Origin: Aureobasidium sp. EXF-3400
Taxonomy: Eukaryota; Ascomycota; Dothideomycetes; Dothideales; Saccotheciaceae
Reading direction: 5' to 3'
Assembly (NCBI GenBank): GCA_024195585.1
Contig: SWBL01000033.1
Span: 1-64,000 of the forward strand
DNA length: 64,000 nt
Under the pieces are notes generated by a model that saw nothing but the letters and a program-made list of their open reading frames with translations, searched no databases and was not told the DNA's origin. How positions within the stretch are numbered: the first letter of the stretch is position 1; every line of letters begins with the position of its first letter. Shown piece by piece: positions 48,871 through 59,249 of the stretch. The position numbers and the translations under genes were made by a program.

Positions 48871-50310
48871 CTAAGCGTAAGCCTCTTGAGAGCAAGTGAA
48901 AGGCGACCTGACACTGCCAGAATGGTAAGCATCGACAATATCCTTGACACTGGCGTAGGTGCCGCATCCAAGAATCGTGATTCCGATGACAAAGCAAAGA
49001 GCATTGAGAGCGGACAGAGCCATGTTCTTCTTGTTGGCATTCCACTTGCCCTCCTTGATGAGCAGGAACCAGAACAAAGCTGGGAAGTAGAAGGAGAAGC
49101 CTGAAATGAAGAGGGCGGAGGTGATACCGAGAAGGTCACTGAAGAAGGGAATAGCTTCGGCAATGACCCAGGCGAGAACGATTTGAGCGACGAGGATCAG
49201 GATCCAGACGATCCAGCCTTGCTTAGTGTTTGTGTAGCGGATAGGCGAGTTCTTGAAGAAACGACCAACCAAGTAGCGACCGACGACGGTGGCGTTAATA
49301 GATCCTGAGATGAAGATGACGGGGAGTGCGATACCGAAAGCGACACGGGTGACAATGTGACTACCAGAAAGCAGAGCGGGACTGGCAACATCGGTACCGA
49401 CGAAAGCGTAGATGAGGGCACCAGTCACAGTGTAGATGATAATCTCGATGATACCAAGAGCCCAGATGGACTTGACGTAATCCTTGGGAGTGTGGAGCTC
49501 AGCCATGAAGGAGAACTGGCAAATGGCGAACGAGTAGGCAAAGACAATGTTGGTGACTGCAAGGAAAGCAGACTGGAAGGTAATGTCCTCCGGAGGCCAG
49601 GCGCTCCACGAAACAGCAGAAAGACCGCCAACAGACTCGCTCGACTGAATACCAGTAGCAATGATGGTGATACCGATGGCACCAATAATGGAAGCAAAAT
49701 CGATATAACCCAGGATGGCGAACTCGGCAAAGGTGGGAGGAATGGCCAAAAGGAACAGAAGAATGGCCGAGATGACGGACCAGACGAGGGCGCAAACAGT
49801 CGGGTCATCGACGATGCGAATCCAAGCGATGGTTCCAGTCAGGGTGTGCGAGGCCGAGAGCAGGATCAGATGGAGAGTAAACATGGCACCAACAACCTCC
49901 ATGCCGACGCGACCGAACATAAGACCGACAGCATCCGAGTAGTGCTCGACATGAGGGAATTTGATCTTGACCTGACCGACGACGTAACTTGTGTAGATGG
50001 CGAGACAACCGATACCAACGGAAAGAATGACACCGGCGACCATACCGACAGCGGCGAAAGCAGCGGGAACCGACAGAGCACCGAGAGCGATGGCCTCGAC
50101 GATCAGACAGATGGTCAGACGCTTCCATCCCAGCTTCTTGAATTTGGCCTCTCCCTCCTCGAGAGTGGCCGTCTTCTCCAGTTCGGGTGCGCCGACCTTG
50201 TCGCCAGAGCCCGTCTTGGCGATGCTGTCTTCGTAGTGGGGAGGCATATTGCTGAGGTTGCCGCCAAAGGGACCGAAACGAGCAGCGTCGGGGTGTTCTG
50301 GCAGAGACAT
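48871..50310 (-). CDS. neutral amino acid permease (AAAP family, Mtr-like)
   Basis: A single exon of 479 residues. A 55-residue cytosolic N-terminus (YEDSIAKTGSGDKVGAPELEKTATLEEGEAKFKKLGWKR region) precedes about eleven helices. The first helix, LIVEAIALGALSVPAAFAAVGMVAG, has the family's unwound GALSVP substrate-binding segment. AYSFAICQFSFMAELHTPKDYVKS in the centre is highly typical of the Neurospora Mtr group. It takes up neutral aliphatic and aromatic amino acids by proton symport across the plasma membrane (family knowledge). There are no introns and strong C-ending codon bias, suggesting high expression; as a by-product the opposite strand has a 319-codon open frame. The start at 50310 is the first ATG after a long pyrimidine-rich leader. 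Confidence 0.94.
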   Translation of the reverse strand: MSLPEHPDAARFGPFGGNLSNMPPHYEDSIAKTGSGDKVGAPELEKTATLEEGEAKFKKLGWKRLTICLIVEAIALGALSVPAAFAAVGMVAGVILSVGIGCLAIYTSYVVGQVKIKFPHVEHYSDAVGLMFGRVGMEVVGAMFTLHLILLSASHTLTGTIAWIRIVDDPTVCALVWSVISAILLFLLAIPPTFAEFAILGYIDFASIIGAIGITIIATGIQSSESVGGLSAVSWSAWPPEDITFQSAFLAVTNIVFAYSFAICQFSFMAELHTPKDYVKSIWALGIIEIIIYTVTGALIYAFVGTDVASPALLSGSHIVTRVAFGIALPVIFISGSINATVVGRYLVGRFFKNSPIRYTNTKQGWIVWILILVAQIVLAWVIAEAIPFFSDLLGITSALFISGFSFYFPALFWFLLIKEGKWNANKKNMALSALNALCFVIGITILGCGTYASVKDIVDAYHSGSVRSPFTCSQEAYA

Positions 50311-51530
50311 GTGTGACAGGGTGCGTGACTGAGGGGAAGAGGAGCTGGGGATGGGCTCGCTCTTGAAGTAGCAAAGGACGGTAAGCCTATCAGCGGCGTG
50401 AGCGACGGATTGGCAAATGCGATTGTGTGCAGCTTTGGGCCAGGACGACGAAATTGACGAATGACGAGGTTTCTGTTACGCACCTTTTACGCACTGGTTA
50501 AAACTAAGAGCCAAGACTGATGTTGAGGTCTGAAATTGGATCGAGCAGCTAGAAGCAAAAGCTTGGACTGGAAAGTAGGGCGTGCTTGTAGTGCTTAGGG
50601 CGTGCTGCAAGGCGTGGGATTGAGAGCTTGACCTGACGATGGAAGGGAAAGTGCACACAGAAAGGAGAGAAGGAAAGATGAAGAGCTTCGAGCGTGGAAG
50701 ACAGAGTCGCTCGATTGTGCGCTAACCATAGCACCTACCGTGTATCCGGTCATATCTAGTTCTTGTGACAAACGAATATCCTCATACGACCTCGATGGTC
50801 GGTGGTCGACTGCTGCTAAGCACTGAGTTTTGGCTCGCGCTGATCCAGTCGAGCGTTGTTGGGCAGGTTTCGTCGAGCAAATTTTCTACGACATGACGTC
50901 GCCGAGAAGTCCGAGCTGTTGGCCGGTGGCCCCGGTCTCCGACTTGCCGAAAAGGCACACCACTTTGTCTGAACCTCACCTGAGTAAAGCCGAAATGTTC
51001 TCGCCGGCCAGTTTTGATGGGTAAAAAGCATCTGCAATCGCAGCGCCGTCGGCCTGTCATTCTCCGCATTTTGTTATCGCTGCGACTGCAACAAGACGAA
51101 AAGATGCGCATCTCGCATCGACCTGAGGCCACGCGAGTCACGAGTTATTCTGACAGCCAACCGTTCTTGTCAGTCGTCGATTTTGACTTTTTGATCTTTC
51201 CGCGCCGATAGTTGTTGCCGACTTTCGGCTACGATTCGGCAAGGCGCTTCCGACAAGAGCTTCCTTCTCAGTCATCTGTCGGGGTCAACAGAACCGCTAA
51301 TAGCAGAAGCAGAAGTTCTGCTTCTACTCAAGTATTTGTGACAAGTTGGATAGTGACCATATAATTCGAGATGCTGTGTTCAGCCTTGTGCAAATAAGCT
51401 CATCTCTGGGCTTGCCCAAGCATTCGGACCCGCAGCTTGGGCGCACGCGGCTAAGCAGACGCGTCGCGACATCGACTTTGTCATCATCTTCATTCATTGT
51501 CCACCGTTCTTCACCTCTCTCCTCGCCAAC
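50311..51530. other. divergent promoter region
   Basis: About 1.2 kb between the amino acid permease (minus) and a small plus-strand gene. Short frames on both strands show no motif. It should contain both promoters; no clear TATA box stands out. Confidence 0.45.
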
Positions 51531-52220
51531 ATGCTTACCTTGCTGTGCAGATCTGCTCTCCAATCCCAATTCTCCTTCTCCACTCCGACTGCACTTGCTG
51601 TTGCCATCACTGGTCGCGCACACTACTCGTCAGCAGCCAATACCGAATGGACTCCCACGCGTCAATATTCAAGACCGTCAAATGAGATTCTTGCTCGCCG
51701 TCGTGCCACCGACCCCGAGTATCGTGAAAAAATTCGGGCTAAAAATAGGGCATGGTTTTGGAAGAACAGAGCGACAGCACTCGTTTACGCCAGAGAGTAT
51801 AAAGCACAAAATAGAGATGAGATCCAAGCAAGAGTGGCTGCGCACAAGCTGTCCCGGGACTATGAAACGCTCTACTACGCAAAAAAAAGAGCTCGCTATG
51901 CTTCAGATGACCACTACAAGCAACGTGAAGGCTTGAGAACATGGCTTATGGGGGAATCACGGGTTCGAGATCTCACCTGGCAAACACACAAGCCCATTGT
52001 CGCGGAAAAAACTGTTCGTTACTGCGGAGGCTGCGAAGTCACCAGATCGCTCAAGTTGTGGTGGCAGGACAGAAAGACAGACGGGTTCCTTTGCCATCCG
52101 TGTTTCACGAGCGACTGGTCCAGAGCCCTGCCAATTGGCTATGAGGATAAGGTCTTTGGTCTGGGTAAGTACAAATTCAAGAAGACGACGACTGGAAGCG
52201 AATCAGGACCCGATGCATGA
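51531..52220 (+). CDS. hypothetical protein with presequence and zinc-ribbon-like motif
   Basis: A single exon of 229 residues. The N-terminus (MLTLLCRSALQSQFSFSTPT, then GRAHYSSAANTEW) is rich in Arg, Ser and Ala and ends in a YSS-type cleavage context, so a mitochondrial presequence is likely. The middle is a long, highly basic, Tyr- and Arg-rich helix (YREKIRAKNRAWFWKNRATA, then YAREYKAQNRDEI). The C-terminal part has RYCGGCEVTRSLKLWWQDRKT followed by FLCHPCF, a C-x2-C...C-x2-C pair that could bind one zinc. A basic helix plus zinc ribbon in a mitochondrial protein suggests RNA or ribosome contact (inference). I do not recognise the family. The tail is GYEDKVFGLGKYKF. Confidence 0.7.
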   Translation: MLTLLCRSALQSQFSFSTPTALAVAITGRAHYSSAANTEWTPTRQYSRPSNEILARRRATDPEYREKIRAKNRAWFWKNRATALVYAREYKAQNRDEIQARVAAHKLSRDYETLYYAKKRARYASDDHYKQREGLRTWLMGESRVRDLTWQTHKPIVAEKTVRYCGGCEVTRSLKLWWQDRKTDGFLCHPCFTSDWSRALPIGYEDKVFGLGKYKFKKTTTGSESGPDA

Positions 52221-52344
52221 ACGACTTCCATACAAGCAGAGAGATAACCACAGCTAGATTGGCCGCCGGGTCTGATACTGTCTGATAGGGCAATTGCCGG
52301 ACTGTAACACGCCATAGGAATATCATTGCCAATGCCCGCGCATC

Positions 52345-54199
52345 TCAATCCCTCTTCACTCCAATCTTTCCCACCTTCCTCAATCCGCCCACACCTGCGC
52401 ATAAAACGATTATCATCCAAGCAAACAACGCCCAGAACACGGCTCGATAACCCGTCATCAAAGCTTGAGGACTTGTCTTATCTTCGTAACTCGAAGCTGC
52501 TGTTCGCGAATCTGAAATCACGGACGTGATGGTCAGACCAATGGAAGTACCAAGTTGCGCGCAAGTATTGAAAACAGCACCCCCCAAAGCTTGCGTATGT
52601 GGCGGAAAGATTGCCGAGATGATCAGCAGACCGACTGTAAACAGGACATTGAAACATATGCCTTGGAGGAGCTGTTTGTCACGGTGTCAGTAATGGTGCT
52701 GGGACTGGAGGGGTATGGCTTTGCGCTTACCTGTGCGAAAAATGCCATGTACCAGTATGGCCAATGCGGGTTTATGACTGCCATGAGCACAGGCGACAAT
52801 GCGGATAGTCCGCAGGCAATCAGCACCATCCACATGACGGGCATGCGATTGACAAAGTAGCCGGTTGAGACATTCGTCAGGACGGCGGTGATTAGTGAAG
52901 GCAGGATGCGAATCGAGGCTCCAAGTGCTGACAAGCCTTGAACTTGCTGGAAACTGTGATCTCAAGTCAACGATGACATCTTCAAAGTCTGCAACAGCCG
53001 CGATAATGACAACTTACAACAAACTGGCAAAGACTTCCATGCCATTGGTGACCGCAGTGTTGAACAGGATCATGATGCAGATGCTCGTGAAGCTGAAATC
53101 ACGCCAGAATGAGTTAGGGATCAGCGCTGGACGCTTGTGTTTGACCTGATGGTTCATCCAGCAGACAAACGCCGGAACAGTGGCAAGTCCAACAATCAGC
53201 AGTGCGATGGTTTTTGCAGTCTTGATATTATCCACGTCCGCCGAGAGCGTCCTAGAATATTCAACGTCAGTCAAAATCACGTTTGCAATTGTTGCCAAAC
53301 AGTAAGGAGAATACTTACGCCAACGCATACGAAAAAGTCACCAATCCCGTACTAGAGATGAGCGTCCCCACCCAATCAATCTCACCCTTCAACTGCATCT
53401 TGACACAACTCCAAGTCTTTGGCTCTTCATCCTTCGGCAACACCCACACACCCACGCATCCAGTAGCACAACTCGCAGCAGCCACAAGATAAAACGCCGG
53501 TCTCCAACCTACCCCATCCACAAACACACCTCCCAGCACCAGCCCCAGCAAAAACCCCAACGGAGCCGCAAACCCCAAACACGAGAATCCTATATTTCTA
53601 GGTTGCCCATCTTGGACTCTGGTAGAAATAATGGATACAGAGGCAGGTACAGCAATAGCATTGGCTATCCCTTGCAATCCCCGAAAGGCAATTAATTCTG
53701 CACCGTTTCTGGAAACTCCACAGCAAGTTGCGCTGATTGCTAACAATGCACTGCTGGTGAGGATCATGGGTCTGGTGCCCAAGACATCTGCAATACTTCC
53801 TGCTAACATCAGACATGCTCCTGCAGTAAGGTAGAACACTGATGTAGGCCAAAGCAGCAGCGATCCCTGCATATGCAAAGAAGACGCTATAGAAGGCAAT
53901 CCCACTACTATAACTCCATTGCAAAATGAAGAGAAGAGTTGAACGCTAATGAGTTGGGTGATGACGATTATCGCTCTTCCTGTAGAGAGAGTTGTTTTCG
54001 AGGTAGGTAGTGTATCCAGTGGTGTTTCGTCGTCTGAGGATCCTGCTTCTGCTTCTGTGTCTGTTGATGTTGGTAAGAAGGTCGTATCTCCTGCTATCGA
54101 GTTTCTTTGTGTTGATGGTCCTGAGGTTGGTGGTGATTTATCGTCTTCGACGGACCCGAGATCCAAGACCTTTAATTCTACGGCTGTATGTTTGCCCAT
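52345..54199 (-). CDS. MFS multidrug exporter, DHA2 type (14 TM)
   Basis: Four exons (54199-53319, 53251-53018, 52953-52731, 52671-52345) give 554 residues; introns are 67, 64 and 59 bp, with phases that agree. A 75-residue Ser/Thr/Asp-rich cytosolic N-terminus precedes the helices. AGSIADVLGTRPMILTSS corresponds to MFS motif A, and AFRGLQGIANAIAVPASVSII to motif B. LGFAAPLGFLLGLVLGGVFVDGVGWRPAFYL corresponds to motif C, which marks drug/proton antiporters. The helix count fits 14 TM DHA2 proteins such as fungal toxin or drug efflux pumps (family knowledge). There is no secondary metabolite cluster around it. Natural substrate is unknown. Confidence 0.88.
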
Positions 54200-54719
54200 A
54201 ACTCTTCTTTTCTTGTTTGTGCTTTGATGTTCCGGGATCAAGAGTGCAGATATGAGAGGTTGAGACGACAGACAGTAGCCACTCGACGACAAAGGTAGGA
54301 TAGTATTATAAGGTGCAAGATTGTTGTGTAGCTACTAGGTAGCTCCCTCTGTCTCAATTGTTTTCTCGAAGAGCAGAAAAGATATTCAAAATTTTGGTGT
54401 CGCGCTTTTTTTCTGTGGAGTTTAACCGGGAGCGTGGGAAGTTACCCGGCAGGCGCAAAGTTTCCCGAAAATCGATCCGGAGAGCGGGAAACATACGGAC
54501 TATTACGAAAAATGACAAAGAATCGTGATGTGCACACAAAATCATCTTCCCTCTGTCTGTAATGCCAAAGCGCGAGGGTAGAATTGAGTTTTGACCACAA
54601 AAGTCAAGGTGTCAGATTGAAGTCGTGGCGCAAATCGAAGGATCAAGCTTATAGTATGTATCGTGAGATTGTATTCGTGAAAGCTATATACTAGAAGAAC
54701 AAAAGAGAAACATCGACAC
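54200..54719. other. intergenic region
   Basis: Upstream region of the DHA2 exporter and 3' region of the PLOD-like gene, somewhat AT-rich at 54600-54700. No gene was seen. Confidence 0.45.
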
Positions 54720-56375
54720 TTAAGCATGCCGACTCGCTATCCAAGGACCTTTTCCATCCCTAAATACTTCGTTTTCAGTGCCACTGCAGATATCTTGGTA
54801 TGGCAGCCATTGGCCAACATCATCTCTTGCACCGCCTTTCCATTCATCACTGCTTCTCCATTCTCTGCCGCCTGCGACTGCCAGAGCCGTAAGCGGGGTA
54901 TCCATATACTGATCCATGAGCACGCGAGCATAGGGTTGGAACCAGATCTTGTCCCAGACCTTGCTTCGCAGATTCTTCATGCCATCACGGTGAGCATTGT
55001 GATGGATGATGGCTGGTGTAAAGCCAGTGGGTACGTTTGTGAATAGCGGCACTTGAGACCAGTTCTTAGGTTCGAGGCCATCCGTGCCATTACTGTGAAG
55101 AGGCACAGCTGTATTTGCAATATCTTGAGCGAGGTGAAGTTTGTTGTGCGAGTCGTCAATATTGCGCTTGTAGTTGAAAAAGTCGATCCAGATCTGGTTG
55201 TCGAAATCCACCCACTCGGTATCGTCCTCAGAGAAAACGGTAGGGAGAGAGATTGCGCCTTCATAGTCGAGACCGATGCCGAATTCCATGCTGCGGGTCA
55301 TGTTTCTCACAGCCTCAAGGTCGTTCTCGCGGAACATGCCTCTGCGAGGATCGTCGCTGCGAAGGCTGTGTTGGCGACCAAACCACGACTGATCTCTTTG
55401 TCGTACAACCTCGCGGTAAACTTCCTGATCGCCAAAGATAGCGCCGAAAATGTTCTGATCGCTGCCGAAGTTGGGGTCTTTCTTTGCGCGAATCACAGCT
55501 TCGGCAAAGAGTAGACGCATTGCTCCTGCTGTACCTACGACAACTCCTGAGTTAAGGTAGCGAGGACGGAATTTGAGGTATGGGTTTCGGTCATGAACAT
55601 CTGTATCGGTATCCGGTCCAAAGATATCCTCAGGCAGAGTAGAGTTGGGAACGGCATAACAAGGTGGTGCGTCTGCAGCCCAAGGCCAGCATCTCTTCTG
55701 TGCCGAAAAAACTATTTTTTGCTCGATTCTGTTGGTGTCGACGACATGATCACCCAGCTCGCGACGAATGCGTTCGTTGGCTCGTTGGTTGATGTCGAAG
55801 TAGCGTTGAATAAGTGTTTCGGGTCTCAGCTGGAACCAAGTGTCGTAGCCATCCGTCATAATAATCAAATCTTCATCTTGCTCTGGTAGAAGGCTTTCGA
55901 GATACGAGGAGACACCGCTAATCTTTGCGATATGGGAGCCACCAGAGACGAGATGCTCATCGTTGAAAGTTTTTCCCCAGTTGAGGACCTTGGGTGATGG
56001 GTAACCAAGGATAGCAGCACCAACGATGGCTTTGCATAGATTTTCATCCTTGCCTGATGCCGGTATAAGAAGGTGAACGTTTCCTGGGGTCGTCTGTGGG
56101 GCCGATATGTGGGATATCGTTGGAGCCGTCTGCAGAATGTTAGTAATCAAGATGCGTCCAACTAGCAAAACAGCTTGACATACCCCTGTGAAGAACACAA
56201 ACATGATAGCTGAAAATATAAATGATCCGAGGATGACCGGCAAACGGGCCAATCTGGCTCTTGTGGTGCCATAAGTCCGTAGACGGGTGAATGCTGATTC
56301 TTGCGCCCAGCGTGGCGACTGTGGTAGCTGCTCATACTCATACTTCTTTTCGTGCATGGTATTGTAGCCTATCAT
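54720..56375 (-). CDS. PLOD-like type II membrane glycosyltransferase
   Basis: Two exons (56375-56184 and 56129-54720) give 533 residues. A short cytosolic tail and a signal anchor (LPVILGSFIFSAIMFVFFTG) precede a lumenal domain. VHLLIPASGKDENLCKAI opens the GT-A fold, DEDLIIMTDGYDTWFQLRPETLI holds the DxD-type metal motif, and IVFSAQKRCWPW, PRYLNSGVVVG, DQEVYREVVR and PAIIHHNAHRDGMKN follow. This layout matches the glycosyltransferase domain of lysyl hydroxylase/glucosyltransferase LH3 and its fungal relatives (family knowledge), without the hydroxylase part. A Golgi role in protein or glycan glycosylation is likely; donor and acceptor are unknown. The 54 bp intron is in frame and has no stop, so an unspliced form would stay open. 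TTACTAAC then CTGCAG make a strong branch site and acceptor. The open frame extends to 56585; I start at MIGYNTMHEKK. Confidence 0.78.
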   Translation of the reverse strand: MIGYNTMHEKKYEYEQLPQSPRWAQESAFTRLRTYGTTRARLARLPVILGSFIFSAIMFVFFTGVCQAVLLVGRILITNILQTAPTISHISAPQTTPGNVHLLIPASGKDENLCKAIVGAAILGYPSPKVLNWGKTFNDEHLVSGGSHIAKISGVSSYLESLLPEQDEDLIIMTDGYDTWFQLRPETLIQRYFDINQRANERIRRELGDHVVDTNRIEQKIVFSAQKRCWPWAADAPPCYAVPNSTLPEDIFGPDTDTDVHDRNPYLKFRPRYLNSGVVVGTAGAMRLLFAEAVIRAKKDPNFGSDQNIFGAIFGDQEVYREVVRQRDQSWFGRQHSLRSDDPRRGMFRENDLEAVRNMTRSMEFGIGLDYEGAISLPTVFSEDDTEWVDFDNQIWIDFFNYKRNIDDSHNKLHLAQDIANTAVPLHSNGTDGLEPKNWSQVPLFTNVPTGFTPAIIHHNAHRDGMKNLRSKVWDKIWFQPYARVLMDQYMDTPLTALAVAGGREWRSSDEWKGGARDDVGQWLPYQDICSGTENEVFRDGKGPWIASRHA

Positions 56376-57766
56376 TTTGAGAGAGTGTGATGATCGACTG
56401 GACCGGCCAAATCGAAGTTGTTTACAAGAGAGTGTGTGGTATAACGCGGTAGCAGCGTCAAAAGAGAGTGAACGCGACGGAACAGCTTTAGGATATCCAT
56501 GGCAGTTATACTCTTCGTAAATGGCGTCTTTTTGCGGTTGCCAGGGGGTTTTCTTCCAAGGAGCTCCTATCTCGTACCGTTTCAACGCCCTCCGTTATAA
56601 CGTCGCAATCCGGAAATGCCATCGTCCACACGAGTTGCCAAGCAGGGTTATATTCTGGATTCATACTGAGTCAGTTCCATTTGTTGTTGCTACCAAAAGT
56701 AGGCACAGCTGCAGGTGCAGAAAGGAGTTGTGGTCATGCATTGATTTGGCAGAGACAAAATTGTTGGTCGAGGGTCCTTTGGCGTCGCGATTTCGTGGAG
56801 TCTCGATGAATCGATGCCACCCCTTTTTGCCAAGCTTCGGCACTCTCAAAGACACTATTTTTCACGACTCAGCATCCCTCACCTGGAGATTATTGTTAGA
56901 ACGAGGTGATCCACAAAGTATCGAACGTGCTTGCTGCGAAGATCAAGTCTACGCGTCCTTTTTGATAGGGCAAGATCCAAGATATTGGCAAAATGACTTT
57001 CGATAAGCAGTAAAACTCGAAAGAGATGTGTCGAGCCTAATCAACATGCACTCTCTCGACGCATGTCTGATCAACGCAACCGAGTCGATATGCTCGATAT
57101 TAACGGGAACACGAGGTCTTGTCCCAAGACATGGCAGCAGCAAAAGCCGACCTGCACCCGTCACCGTTGATTCTCGATGGACGTTCTTGCCGTGCTCGCC
57201 GAGGCGCATGATTTTGGTCAGATGCGCAGACCGTTGGATGGTTGACGACGTTGCTTACGAGTGATGGTGAGGCTCTCGTATAAGCTTGCCCTGCTGTACC
57301 CTGCTTAGAAAGATCAAAACGTTTACTGCACTGTTTTGTTCGCTTGCAGCTGCTCTTCTTCTCGTCGTCATTGAAGCATATGTGCCGGCGGCCTGCAAGA
57401 CTGACCATCGAGCTCGTCGATAAAACTTCAGATGCTGGTGGTTCCCAAGCTCGAATGTGCTTGTCAGTGCAAAACCCACCACGCGCTTACAAAGTCGCGG
57501 AGCATGGCACCGAAGCCTGCCTTGCCTGAACTTTGAGCGAAAGTTCAAGGAGATACATCTCTCGACGTTTCATCAACAAATCTGACGTGTTCAAATTCTC
57601 TACGAATCGTGACTGTAGAGCAGAAATAATCGTGCTTGCCAACACCCCACGAAGCTCAAAGTCTGCGGCACGGTATAGCCCCACTGATCGGCGTCGCGTA
57701 GGTTACACAAAGCTTGGCCAGCGCGTAAATCTGGCCACTAGATTGTGGGACAAGTTGTACATAGAG
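56376..57766. other. intergenic region
   Basis: Divergent gap of about 1.4 kb. Short frames on both strands (56521-57006, 57255-57548) lack motifs. The open frame of the following small gene runs back to 57533 without an ATG, so an upstream exon may lie here. Confidence 0.4.
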
Positions 57767-58123
57767 ATGGGTAAACGTACAAACTCATTTGCAGAACAAA
57801 ACCAAGCATTGATGAAGTTGCATCATCCACAGCACCCAGACCCATGGCCTTTGTTGAAGTATTGGCTAGAAGCCGAACTTGACCAAGACCACCCATTTTA
57901 TCGTTTAATGTCGCAAACAGTGGCAATCGCTCAGGCAGAAACTAGTAGGGATCTGCGACTCATTCTCGAGCACCAGGGACATCGCGAGGAAGCAAAGCGG
58001 CTCAAAGAACTGGTGTGGCAATTGTTCCCTCCTTGGAAGAAACTCCCTGGGAAGACGCGCAGAGAACGATTGAATGTGGATGGCAGAGTCCTTCCAAGCC
58101 TCCAGTCATTCAAAGATATATGA
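57767..58123 (+). CDS. hypothetical protein
   Basis: An open frame from the ATG at 57767 encodes 118 residues: MGKRTNSFAEQNQALMKL, then HPDPWPLLKYWLEAELDQDHPFYRL, and a basic helical tail ending VLPSLQSFKDI. Amino acid composition is protein-like, with many Trp, Pro and charged residues. The frame is open for another 78 codons upstream without an ATG, so a spliced first exon is possible. No domain is recognised and there is no signal peptide. It may be a real lineage-specific gene, a gene fragment or a chance frame. Confidence 0.35.
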   Translation: MGKRTNSFAEQNQALMKLHHPQHPDPWPLLKYWLEAELDQDHPFYRLMSQTVAIAQAETSRDLRLILEHQGHREEAKRLKELVWQLFPPWKKLPGKTRRERLNVDGRVLPSLQSFKDI

Positions 58124-59249
58124 GCAGACTTCTGCGCGGTATTTCCAGCTCTCCTGCTACATCACTGCATGCACCAAGCCGACAGACTTCTGCAATGCCA
58201 ACGCAATCAACGTCGCTCTTCTCTCTACGCCTCTCATAGTACATCAATCCTGAGTCTTGCGTTATTAACGCAATGGTCATTATCGTTTTTTCTACACCTC
58301 TTGCAGTGTATCCAAGCTGGCGTCCTTCAGAAGCCAAAGCTTCAGCTTTCTCCTGCATTATAAATCGTCCCCTCACAAACTGCCGCATTCCCAGCCATAC
58401 ACTTCACTACCTCCGAACCACGCCATCAACCCTGCCGTCAGCAAATTGGCACTCCAAACGCCCTCACACCGCTCAAATCTGCTACGACGCCCAAGCATCC
58501 TGGCTCATCGCTCACGTTCCTCGCTACACATCCGGACAGCAGCACAACCATGATCTCCAATTTCGATCAAGTAGTGACTATCAATGTCGCTGTCGCATGG
58601 TCCTGAGAGCTAGAAACGAAGACGATTCAGGCTGCTAAGGAGCTTTGCTATAGTCATCGAGGAAGAGATATTGAACATCATGTAAGAAGTGATACAAACC
58701 AGAAGAGCGGAAGCGGCATCCACGAAGATCAAGGTGGTTATAGATTTGCGTTCTCACAAGGCAGTGTGAGAGTAGATAGGAGTAGGATATCTCCAGTTTC
58801 GAACACCATGACTAGCTATGAAGTGGCAATGGATAGATGCACACTTACGATACACCTACCCAAAGCAAAAGCAGGATTGACTTGCATGTTTCTGAGGCTC
58901 CGTTAATGTTTGCAAAGCAGTGCTTCATGGTTTAGTAAGTGTGAGCTCAGACGCTGTATGTTGTACCACTCACCAAGCCTCAAATTGCTTGTTCTCTTAT
59001 GTTCCATGTGATATTGGACATTTGCTTGAGGAAGTTGCTTGTTCATCTTCTAGGCAACTTGCACATATATCACAAACTAGTCATGCACATATTGATCAGA
59101 AGATAGTGATTGTAGCATAAAACCGAGATAAAATTGATCGTAAAGGAGAGATATAGTGCTAAACTATGTGTGTTGCTAATGCTAAAAGAAAAGCAAAGCT
59201 GATAATTACAGTAACATGATACGAAACAAAGAAATGTTTCTATCTAAGT
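58124..59249. other. intergenic region
   Basis: About 1.1 kb between convergent genes. The stretch 58900-59240 is visibly more AT-rich and probably includes the 3' UTR of the repeat-rich surface protein gene. No gene was recognised. Confidence 0.4.

Noticed and set aside
49357..50316. 319-codon open frame antisense to the amino acid permease
   Set aside because: It mirrors the permease codon by codon; strong C-ending codon bias removes stops from the opposite strand. Its composition (Asp, Gly, Asn-rich) has no motif.
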